From Verrucomicrobia bacterium SCGC AAA164-E04 (lineage in GTDB: Bacteria > Verrucomicrobiota > Verrucomicrobiia > Limisphaerales > AAA164-E04), in contig KB911990.1 in the NCBI GenBank assembly GCA_000383715.1, positions 1 through 52,479 of the forward strand: DNA of 52,479 nt. Direction: 5' to 3'. Position numbers and translations under genes: made by a program. The notes below the pieces were generated by a model. The model had not been told where the DNA came from and did no database searches. It saw nothing but the letters and a program-made list of their open reading frames with translations. Shown piece after piece: positions 17,881-25,786 of the stretch; within the stretch, counting starts at the first letter, position 1; every line of letters starts with the position of its first letter.

Positions 17881-19572
17881 ATGTCAGTAAAACTAACAAT
17901 TTCCAAAGTTAAAGCCTGCTTATTGGGTTCCATCGCATTCCTGAGCGTTTCAGGAGCGCCTGGTATCAACGCTGAAGTAGCCGGTCTGGGCAAGAGCGCC
18001 GTTGTTGTCTACAACAATAGTATGCCTGAATCGAAGGAAGTAGCATTACATTATGCCAAGCTTCGAAAGGTACCTGAAGATCAGGTAATCGGTTTCCCTC
18101 TGGACAAGGGAGAAACTATTTCAAGGGACAAGTTTGAGTCTTCTCTCTACAAACCACTCTACCAGTTTTTCAAAGAGCAGGAATTATTTGAAACAGACTA
18201 TGAGATAGTTCCAGCAACCCGCAAAAGTCCCGGCACGATTTACCAAAACCTCATCAAGTCTAAAATCCGATACTTGATACTCTGTTACGGCGTGCCAGTC
18301 AGGATCCAGGAAGACAAGGCTCTGAAGGAACTCGCGGAAAAGAACATGCGTGTGGAGTTACGCTACAACCGCGCAGCCGTTGATCACGAATTATCATGGC
18401 TAGGACGAGACCCTAAAAGAGTCACCTTGGCTGGCCCCATTCAGAACCCTTTGTTCGGGACGCAGAAAGCCATGGAGATCAAGCCCGAAAATGGAGTCAT
18501 GATCGTTGCACGCCTGGATGGCCCCTCGGCGGCGATTGCAAAAGGCTTAGTCGACAAGGCCATGAAAGCTGAGGAAATGGGGATATGGGGTAGAGCTTAT
18601 TTTGATGCTCGAGGATTAAAAACAGGTCCCTATCTTCAAGGCGACTCCTGGATACGTAATACAGCCCAACTCATGGCAAAGGCAGGTTTCGAAACCATAC
18701 TCGATGATCTACCACCAACTTTTGCAGCGGGTGATCCATTGAGTCACATTGCGTTTTACGCAGGCTGGTATGCAGAAAATGTTTCAGGTCCATTCCTGCG
18801 TGACAAGGTCGAATTCATGCCTGGTGCTATAGCCTACCACTTACATTCCTACAGCGCTTCGATCCTCCGTACATCCGAAAAGCATTGGGCCGGCCCACTG
18901 CTCAGCAAAGGAGCAACAGCAACCATGGGATGTGTTTACGAGCCCTACCTCGGGGCTACTCCCGACATTGGAATTTTCTTCGAACGCTTGCTCATGGGAT
19001 TCAGCTTTGGAGAAGCTGCCTATGCCTGCCAGAAGGTGCTTTCCTGGCAAACGACAGTGGTTGGAGACCCTCTTTATCATCCCCTCAGCAAACCTGTCGA
19101 ATTACTTCAAATGGAGCTGACTGAGAAAAAAAGCCCTCTTCTGGCTTGGATTCGTATGATTGCGGCTAATCAAGCGCTTCAAAATGGAGCCGAAAAAACA
19201 GCGGTTGTTGAAGCGCTTGAAAAAGATATCCTGTCCCAGACACATCCCGTCCTCTGTGAAAAACTAGGTGATCTATACTTCAGTCTCAATCGCCCCGAAG
19301 ATGCCCAGAAATCCTATGAACGCACATTGTTGCTGGACCCGAGCCGAGATCAGCGCAACCGACTGCTAATGGCACTGGCAGCCCTTGAAAGTCAGGATGG
19401 CGAACCGAATAAAGCCCTGGACCACATGGAGCAATTACTGGCGAAGGACCTGAACTACCCAGAAAAAGCCAAACTGCTGGCCACCATGAAATCTCTGGCT
19501 GAGCAAACAGGTTTAACGGATCGAGCGGAAGATCTTGCCCGCCGGATTCTGCCCTTTAAAACCACTCCCTGA
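17881..19572 (+). CDS. TIGR03790-family exported protein with C-terminal TPR extension
   Basis: About 563 residues. A signal peptide ends near PGINA (about residue 31), followed by the family core (about 35-420): SAVVVYNNSMPESKEVALHY, YLILCYGVPVRI, and the long GAIAYHLHSYSA to CVYEPYL region. After about residue 440 it has helical TPR-like repeats (LGDLYFSLNRPEDAQKSYER, then a second copy). The family is uncharacterised; as I recall, it is confined to a minority of genomes that carry exosortase homologues. The TPR tail makes this copy longer than the core family. Starts TTG 17860 and ATG 17881 are both possible; ATG is chosen. It follows the MBL gene closely. Confidence 0.85.
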   Translation: MSVKLTISKVKACLLGSIAFLSVSGAPGINAEVAGLGKSAVVVYNNSMPESKEVALHYAKLRKVPEDQVIGFPLDKGETISRDKFESSLYKPLYQFFKEQELFETDYEIVPATRKSPGTIYQNLIKSKIRYLILCYGVPVRIQEDKALKELAEKNMRVELRYNRAAVDHELSWLGRDPKRVTLAGPIQNPLFGTQKAMEIKPENGVMIVARLDGPSAAIAKGLVDKAMKAEEMGIWGRAYFDARGLKTGPYLQGDSWIRNTAQLMAKAGFETILDDLPPTFAAGDPLSHIAFYAGWYAENVSGPFLRDKVEFMPGAIAYHLHSYSASILRTSEKHWAGPLLSKGATATMGCVYEPYLGATPDIGIFFERLLMGFSFGEAAYACQKVLSWQTTVVGDPLYHPLSKPVELLQMELTEKKSPLLAWIRMIAANQALQNGAEKTAVVEALEKDILSQTHPVLCEKLGDLYFSLNRPEDAQKSYERTLLLDPSRDQRNRLLMALAALESQDGEPNKALDHMEQLLAKDLNYPEKAKLLATMKSLAEQTGLTDRAEDLARRILPFKTTP

Positions 19573-19797
19573 AAGCCAACCCTGCTGTAAATGCATACCC
19601 ACTGAACGTGCCATGATCTGTTGACTTCAGGGCTATTACCATGATGTCCGTTGCGTTAGAATTTTGTATGCCCACGTTGTAGGTTTTCCTAAGTCGAACC
19701 TTTCACAAATCACGCTAAAGAAACATTCCACATATATCTCTGAGAAATATCCTTTAAACTGCAATTATCCGGCGCTAAATTCTAGATAATATATCCC

Positions 19798-22700
19798 ATG
19801 ACAGAAATTTATTTTAAATTCAGATTTGAGCTATCCGCATATGGAAGTGTTGTGGGCAGGCTGCGCATCTGCCTCGGTTGGTTCATCGTGTGTTCTTCCG
19901 CAACGCTCGCAGCTGAGAATGTCGATTTCAGCAGAGATATCAGTCCTATTTTATCTGATCGATGCTTTGCCTGTCACGGCCCGGATAGTGAGGCAAGAAA
20001 AGCAGATTTGCGCTTCGATGTGGAATCGGATCTTTCCAGAGCAGCGGACAGCGGATTTCCCATCATCAAACCCAGCGATGCTGATCACAGTGAATTGTTT
20101 CGTAGAATCATGTCATCAGACCCTGATGAGATAATGCCACCTCCAGATTTTCTAGTGCCGGTGACAGATTCGGAAAAAGCCCTTATCAGACGATGGATTG
20201 AAGAGGGAGCAGAATGGTCCAGTCACTGGGCGTTCAAAAAAATCCAATCACCAAACATGCCCGAGATCCATGGAGATGCCATCATCAGAAATCCCATCGA
20301 CCGGTTTGTGGAATCTAAAGCCCAGCAAAAAGGTTTATCTTCGACGATGGAGGCTTCCAGAGAACGCCTTCTCAGGCGGGTAAGCCTCGATCTGACAGGA
20401 TTGCCCCCTACCCCTGAGCTGAGAGACTCCTTTCTGAAGGACAAACACCCTCAAGCCTATGATAGGCTCGTGGATCAGCTGCTTGCTTCTGAACGATTCG
20501 GCGAACGCATGGCAATGGACTGGTTGGATATAGCAAGATTTGCCGATACATATGGTTACCAATCTGATCGATTCAACCATATGTGGCCCTGGCGCGATTG
20601 GGTGATCAATGCTTTCAACCGGAATCTTCCCTATGACCAATTCATCACCCAGCAAATGGCGGGGGACCTCATGGAGAATAAAGATCAGGAGACCGTTCTC
20701 GCAACTGCATTTCACCGAAACCATCGGCAAACAAATGAGGGTGGGAGTACAAACGAAGAGTTTCGCGTCGAATACAATGCAGACCGCTTGAAAACAACTG
20801 CATTGGCTTTTCTAGGGCTGACCATGGAATGCGCCCGCTGTCATGACCATAAATACGACCCCATATCTCAGGCCGACTATTACAGCATGTTTGCCTTTTT
20901 CAACAGTACGGACGAATCGGGCCTTTACTCGCACTTCACCGATGCCATCCCTTCACCTACCCATTTGCTGTATCGAGATGAGCAACAGGCAAAGCACTCG
21001 GACTTAACAGGTGAAATCCAGAGGCTTGAATCAATGGAGGATACAATTCGTAAAAACGCGGAAGAAGCTTTCCATCGCTGGTGGAAAGAAAATCCAGAGG
21101 CAGGCATTGATCCAGATATCAATTTAACAGGTTATTTTAATTTTGAGGACAAAAGCAAGGAAGGCTACGTAAACCACGCCAAGGAGAATCACCATGCAAA
21201 AGTGAGCGACAATCCATCACAATTTGAAGGCCCCAGGGGCAAGGCACTGCAATTCGATGGAGAAAATTCTATCTCAATTGATCAAGTGGCTGATTTCAAT
21301 CGAACCCAACCTTTCTCGATGTCTGCATGGATCCACATCCCGAGGGAGAGGGAGCGTATCATTGTGATGCATCATTCCAAGGCGGGCTCAGATGCCGGCA
21401 GTCGTGGATATGAACTATTGCTTGAAAATGGGCATGCCGCTTTTGCATTGATTCATTTCTGGCCGGGAAACGCCATTAAAGTTCGTACGGCAGATAAATT
21501 ACCGCTGCAAGAATGGCTCCATCTTGGTTGGACTTACGATGGATCCAGCAAAGCTGAAGGCATTCACTTTTTCATCAATGGTCGGTCGGTTGACACTGAA
21601 ATCACAAGAAATTCATTATACAAGGACATTGCTTACGGAGGTAAAGTGCCCCTCCAGTTGGGAGCAAGATTTCGAGGCAGAGGTTACAAGGATGGGAAGC
21701 TGGACGAGCTGCGTATCTTCGATCAGTCACTCTCAGAACCTCAAATGCTTTCTGTTTTCAATGAGGCCAAACTCCCAAAAACAGGCGAGCAACCCAATCT
21801 GACAGATGGATGGTTCGACTACTGGCTTACTCGTTATCACGAGCCTTACCAGGACTTGCAAAAGAACCTTCTTCAGGCCCGGTCAGATGAAAACAACCTC
21901 ATCAATGGGGTCACGGAAATCATGGCCATGGGAGATATCAAAGGCGGACGCAAAACTTATATTTTAAACCGTGGACAGTATGACTTGCCTGGGAAAGAGG
22001 TCAAACCAGGCACTCCTGAAAGAATCTTCCCATTCGATACAACCTGGCCTCAAAACCGTTTGGGCCTGGCCAAATGGCTGACCAGTCCAGATAACCCCCT
22101 GACCTCCAGGGTAGTCGTTAATCGTTTCTGGCAAATGTTTTTTGGCAGGGGCATCGTCGAAACCGCTGAGGATTTCGGTAGCCAGGGATCTCAGCCAACT
22201 CATCCTGAGCTTTTGGATTGGATGGCTGCCTGGTATGTCGAAAACGAATGGGACACCAAAGCTCTTTGTCGTTTGATTGTCACCTCACACACTTATCGAA
22301 AGGAATCCATTCCTACCGAGGAAATGCTGACAATGGACCCTGAAAACAAATGGCTGGCAAGAGGTCCCAAACAACGACTCATGGCAGAAATGATTCGAGA
22401 TCAGGCACTGAGTGCGGCTGACATCCTTTCCCCAAAACTTGGAGGTCCCAGTGTCAAACCTTACCAGCCACCTGGAGTCTGGAAAGAGGTGTCCGGGGCT
22501 ACTTACCAGGCATCAAAAGGTGAAGGTTTACACCGACGCAGCCTCTACACCTTCTTGAAACGAACCGCGCCGCCCCCATCCATGCTGACATTCGATGCCA
22601 CTTCCCGTGAGGATTGTATTTCAAGACGTATACCAACAAATACTCCTCTTCAGGCACTTGTGCTTCTCAATGACCCTCAATTCATCGAGGCCGCGCGCAT

Positions 22701-23001
22701 GTTGGCTCAACGAATGCTTCTCGAAGGCGGCGATTCTCTTGAGGATCAAATCAGTTTTGGATTCCGTTTAGTTTTAACAAGAAAACCAAGCAACCGTGAG
22801 CTGACTGTACTTAGTGCAATCTTTTCAGAAAGACTCAAGTCACTCACTGCCCCCACGGAAGTCAATGCCGACAAAAAAGAGACCATCGAAACCGTGGGTG
22901 AGATAAAATGGAAGGAAGGTTTGGACCGTCGTCAGCTTCAGAGTTTGACCGCCGTCTCACTGGCCATCCTGAACGTGGATGAAGCAATCGTTCGCAGATA
23001 A
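19798..23001 (+). CDS. PSD1-type cytochrome: PSCyt1, DUF1549, LamG, DUF1553
   Basis: 1067 residues. An N-terminal hydrophobic segment (about 23-39, ending TLAAE) acts as an export signal. The cytochrome-like PSCyt1 region has heme motif CFACH at 56-60. DUF1549 (about 160-380) contains NPIDRFVESK, DLTGLPPTPE and a second CxxCH, CARCH, at about 345. A LamG/concanavalin-type domain (about 445-657) is inserted, then DUF1553 (about 720-980; NPLTSRVVVNRFWQMFFGRG). These large proteins are typical of PVC bacteria and are paired with DUF1501 proteins, as here (22-nt gap). The enzymatic reaction is not established. LamG suggests carbohydrate binding. Start is ATG at 19798. Confidence 0.92.
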   Translation: MTEIYFKFRFELSAYGSVVGRLRICLGWFIVCSSATLAAENVDFSRDISPILSDRCFACHGPDSEARKADLRFDVESDLSRAADSGFPIIKPSDADHSELFRRIMSSDPDEIMPPPDFLVPVTDSEKALIRRWIEEGAEWSSHWAFKKIQSPNMPEIHGDAIIRNPIDRFVESKAQQKGLSSTMEASRERLLRRVSLDLTGLPPTPELRDSFLKDKHPQAYDRLVDQLLASERFGERMAMDWLDIARFADTYGYQSDRFNHMWPWRDWVINAFNRNLPYDQFITQQMAGDLMENKDQETVLATAFHRNHRQTNEGGSTNEEFRVEYNADRLKTTALAFLGLTMECARCHDHKYDPISQADYYSMFAFFNSTDESGLYSHFTDAIPSPTHLLYRDEQQAKHSDLTGEIQRLESMEDTIRKNAEEAFHRWWKENPEAGIDPDINLTGYFNFEDKSKEGYVNHAKENHHAKVSDNPSQFEGPRGKALQFDGENSISIDQVADFNRTQPFSMSAWIHIPRERERIIVMHHSKAGSDAGSRGYELLLENGHAAFALIHFWPGNAIKVRTADKLPLQEWLHLGWTYDGSSKAEGIHFFINGRSVDTEITRNSLYKDIAYGGKVPLQLGARFRGRGYKDGKLDELRIFDQSLSEPQMLSVFNEAKLPKTGEQPNLTDGWFDYWLTRYHEPYQDLQKNLLQARSDENNLINGVTEIMAMGDIKGGRKTYILNRGQYDLPGKEVKPGTPERIFPFDTTWPQNRLGLAKWLTSPDNPLTSRVVVNRFWQMFFGRGIVETAEDFGSQGSQPTHPELLDWMAAWYVENEWDTKALCRLIVTSHTYRKESIPTEEMLTMDPENKWLARGPKQRLMAEMIRDQALSAADILSPKLGGPSVKPYQPPGVWKEVSGATYQASKGEGLHRRSLYTFLKRTAPPPSMLTFDATSREDCISRRIPTNTPLQALVLLNDPQFIEAARMLAQRMLLEGGDSLEDQISFGFRLVLTRKPSNRELTVLSAIFSERLKSLTAPTEVNADKKETIETVGEIKWKEGLDRRQLQSLTAVSLAILNVDEAIVRR

Positions 23002-23023
23002 TTGAAACCTTCGGATTAAAAAC

Positions 23024-24475
23024 ATGAATTCGCAAAACAATACGGACTGCAATCAATTCGAAACTTATTCCACTCGGCGCTCTTTTCTTTCTCGCTCGGG
23101 AATGGGACTGGGAGCGATGGCGCTTGGAAAACTGATGTCGGACGACCTGCAGCCATCCTCCTTCAAGGGCATCATGGATGCGCCCCATCACACCCCAAAG
23201 GCCAAGCGTGTGATTTATCTTTTCATGAGCGGTGGACCATCTCAGCTGGATCTGTTTGATCACAAACCCATGCTGAATAAAATGAACGGTGAGGATTTGC
23301 CTGATTCAGTGCGCATGGGGCAACGCCTCACTGGTATGTCCGCAAATCAGGCCAAACTGCCCATGGCTGGTTCTGCATTCAAGTTTTCAAGGAATGGACA
23401 ATCCGGGTCGGAAATAAGCGAAATTCTGCCTTACACTTCCAAGATAGCAGATGACATCAGCATCATCCGTTCTCTTCACACGGAAGCCATCAACCATGAC
23501 CCTGCCATCACCTTCTTTCAAACAGGGTCACAGCTGGCCGGACGTCCCTCGGTAGGTTCCTGGTTGAGTTACGGGTTGGGTTCGGAAAACGCAAATTTAC
23601 CTGCTTTCTGCGTCTTGATTACTCGCAATAAAGGAGGCCAGCCGCTTTATGCGCGACTCTGGGGCAATGGATTCCTACCATCGGTGCATCAAGGTGTCCA
23701 GTTTCGAGCTGGCAAAGACCCTGTCCTTTATCTGGACAACCCAGTGGGTATCTCTCAAACGCAAAGGCGGTCCATGCTCGATCAGTTGAAACAATTAAAT
23801 GAGATACAATTAGAGAATGAGCGAGACCCGGAAATAGCCACTCGTATTGCCCAGTACGAAATGGCCTACAGAATGCAATCCTCGGTTCCGGATGTCATGG
23901 ATTTAAGCGACGAACCGGAATCTACTTTCAAACTCTACGGAGAAGATGCTCGTAAACCAGGAACCTTTGCTGCCAACTGCCTGCTTGCAAGGCGTCTTGC
24001 CGAACGAGACGTCAGGTTTATTCAATTATTTCATCAGGGATGGGATCAGCACGGAGGGCTCCCGAAGGGGATTACCAATCAATGCAAAGAAACGGATCAA
24101 GCCTCTGCCGCGCTGGTCACAGATTTAAAACGGCGCGGTTTGCTCGATGATACGATCGTGATCTGGGGCGGTGAGTTTGGCAGAACAAATTACTCTCAGG
24201 GTAAACTCACCAAAACAGATTACGGACGTGACCACCACCCGCGCTGCTTTACTCAATGGGTAGCTGGGGGAGGTTTCAAAGGTGGAGAAACTTACGGCGC
24301 TACTGATGAATTCGGTTACAATGTCATCAAGGATCCAGTGGAAGTGCACGATTTACATGCAACGCTGCTCCATCAACTCGGGATCCATCACGAGCGATTG
24401 AACTTCAAATATCAGGGAAGACGATTTCGATTAACAGATATTAAAGGCCACGTTATTAAATCACTGCTGACCTGA
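23024..24475 (+). CDS. DUF1501 protein with twin-arginine signal
   Basis: 483 residues. The N-terminus has STRRSFLSRSGMGLGAMALG (about 16-35), a twin-arginine export signal. The body carries the DUF1501 hallmarks: VIYLFMSGGPSQLDLFDHKP, the central ISIIRSLHTEAINHDPA, VIWGGEFGRTNYSQG and GRDHHPRCFTQWVAGGGFKG. The fold belongs to the alkaline phosphatase/sulfatase superfamily, but the activity is unknown. It is encoded 22 nt after the PSD1 cytochrome, its usual partner, and the operon ends at the terminator at 24606-24650. Folded export fits a cofactor-binding periplasmic protein. Confidence 0.95.
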   Translation: MNSQNNTDCNQFETYSTRRSFLSRSGMGLGAMALGKLMSDDLQPSSFKGIMDAPHHTPKAKRVIYLFMSGGPSQLDLFDHKPMLNKMNGEDLPDSVRMGQRLTGMSANQAKLPMAGSAFKFSRNGQSGSEISEILPYTSKIADDISIIRSLHTEAINHDPAITFFQTGSQLAGRPSVGSWLSYGLGSENANLPAFCVLITRNKGGQPLYARLWGNGFLPSVHQGVQFRAGKDPVLYLDNPVGISQTQRRSMLDQLKQLNEIQLENERDPEIATRIAQYEMAYRMQSSVPDVMDLSDEPESTFKLYGEDARKPGTFAANCLLARRLAERDVRFIQLFHQGWDQHGGLPKGITNQCKETDQASAALVTDLKRRGLLDDTIVIWGGEFGRTNYSQGKLTKTDYGRDHHPRCFTQWVAGGGFKGGETYGATDEFGYNVIKDPVEVHDLHATLLHQLGIHHERLNFKYQGRRFRLTDIKGHVIKSLLT

Positions 24476-24587
24476 TAATTTTCAATGAATATTTCTTGAC
24501 CCAAATTTGATTATAGGATTCAAATGAAAACCTCGTTGAACGCGCGGGGGCAATGATGCATCGTCAAGAAAGCATCCAGATGGGCGA

Positions 24588-24602
24588 GTTCAACGCTTGA
24601 AC
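24588..24602. repeat. Perfect short palindrome GTTCAA-CGC-TTGAAC
   Basis: Two 6-bp arms with a 3-bp spacer lie in the 3' region of the DUF1501 operon just ahead of the terminator. The left half (GTTCAACG, 24588-24595) is also the reverse complement of CGTTGAAC at 24534-24541, giving a second inverted pair spaced by 46 nt. This may be an operator for the following small gene or an RNA fold. Neither is shown. Confidence 0.4.
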
Positions 24603-24605
24603 GAA

Positions 24606-24650
24606 CACTAGTAGTTCATGGTTATCCATGAGTGACTGGTGTTTTTTTTT
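24606..24650 (+). terminator. Intrinsic terminator after the DUF1501 gene
   Basis: Arms 24606-24621 and 24626-24641 pair around a TTAT loop. The inner six pairs (TCATGG/CCATGA) are perfect, and the outer part has two mismatches and two G-U pairs. Nine T residues (24642-24650) follow immediately. It lies about 130 nt past the DUF1501 stop and closes the plus-strand operon. Confidence 0.85.
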
Positions 24651-24695
24651 GACTAGAACGAAAACAGCCTTGAAAAGGCATCCCAAACAAATCCT

Positions 24696-25085
24696 ATGAT
24701 AGCAACCGCTGAATACATTGAAAAACCAACATACGACGCCATTTCGATGAACGCCTATTTTCTGTGGGAAAAGAATGGCAAACCTCATGGAAGAGACGAA
24801 GAATTTTGGTTAAACGCAGAAAGAATGCTGCTCAATCAAATCGAGAGTTTGATTCAAAGAACGCAGAAAGAAGCCAAACCTGTTTCCCATCAAAAGCGCA
24901 AGGGCACCTCGAAAGCCCGATCGACAAACGCATCTAAAAAAGCAAAATCAAGCGCAAGGAAATCAGCAGTAACTCAAGAAGCACTCAAACCCGCAAGAGC
25001 GAAAGCCACAACAACCACCGAAACCAAGTCGAACGGAAAACCCCGCAAAAAGACGACGAAAGCTCAAGCCAAAAAAGCTATTTAG
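24696..25085 (+). CDS. DUF2934 protein with Lys/Ala-rich histone-H1-like tail
   Basis: 129 residues. Residues 13-50 contain the DUF2934 pattern: NAYFLWEKNGKPHGRDEEFW followed by LNAERMLL. From about residue 58 to the end the protein is built of K, A, S, T, R and P only (KRKGTSKARSTNASKKAKSS, then KPRKKTTKAQAKKAI), like histone H1 tails or bacterial nucleoid proteins. DUF2934 has no established function. The tail predicts DNA or RNA binding in the cytoplasm. It is a single gene between the upstream terminator and a gene-poor stretch. A small hairpin (GCCTT-GAA-AAGGC, 24667-24679) lies just upstream of the ATG. Confidence 0.82.
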   Translation: MIATAEYIEKPTYDAISMNAYFLWEKNGKPHGRDEEFWLNAERMLLNQIESLIQRTQKEAKPVSHQKRKGTSKARSTNASKKAKSSARKSAVTQEALKPARAKATTTTETKSNGKPRKKTTKAQAKKAI

Positions 25086-25786
25086 TCTGTATTAAGATAC
25101 ATATCCTGCAGTTCGCTGCGAGTGATCCCGTTTCCACAATTTTGTAAGATTGACCGTTCGTAGGATTATGTTTTGAAGAAAAAGCCGAGAGGATCCGTTC
25201 CTTAGGTTTTTACGGTTCACGCCTATCATATAAATGAAAGGAATGAATTTATTGAGATGATTGATAAACAATCGGCAACCCAGTAAGGGGCAACAAAAAT
25301 CAGTAAAAACTACCAGTGATTCATGGCAGTGGATTTGCCGAATGGGTAATGTAAGTGTCACCGTGAACAAATCCAAACTCTGGACCCTGCCTTTTGTTGT
25401 CAACCTTCCGGATTCCTGCCGATGCATTTCCATTAGCTGGTTCAAGTTGGTGGTGAGATGATTGAGTTGAAATTTTTAGATGCGCTCTTTCATCAAGACG
25501 AAAGTAAACCAAATCTTCAGATGATCCTGTCCAATATCTTGAAATCAAATATCAGGATGATTTTTCAAACTTTGTTACCACACTCATGAGGAGGATCCTT
25601 GGGTCGCGCATCATGATTTGATCAATGACGTTTCGCCTATTCACTGTCTTTATGGTGCTTTAAATAAAATGCATCATTGTTATTCCAAACTAAATACAAA
25701 AAGCACGGATGAACACCTCAAATTTGTTTATCGCTTTCGGTTGCTTTGGCGGTAAGAGGCGGTTAGTTTGTCACCCAACAAACACA
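25086..25786. other. 700-bp gene-poor, AT-rich stretch with possible gene remnants
   Basis: No convincing gene is seen. Several short frames exist. 25458-25589 (+) would encode 43 residues starting MIELKFLDALFHQ. A second open frame, 25561-25755, reads HEEDPWVAHHDLINDVSPIH and onward. A third, 25508-25619, includes SDDPVQYLEIKYQDDFSNF. These lie in three different frames of the same strand and abut each other, which might mean a frameshifted remnant of one gene, or chance. None matches a family I know. The last part holds the 5' region of the next dehydrogenase gene. Confidence 0.45.

Noticed and set aside
24588..24602. GTTC-N7-GAAC as a LexA/SOS box
   Set aside because: It does not match the spacing of the LexA motifs I know, and no SOS gene follows.
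24564..24788. 74-residue minus-strand frame over the terminator
   Set aside because: It runs through the hairpin and the start of the DUF2934 gene, has a Phe/Lys run from the T-tract, and resembles no family.
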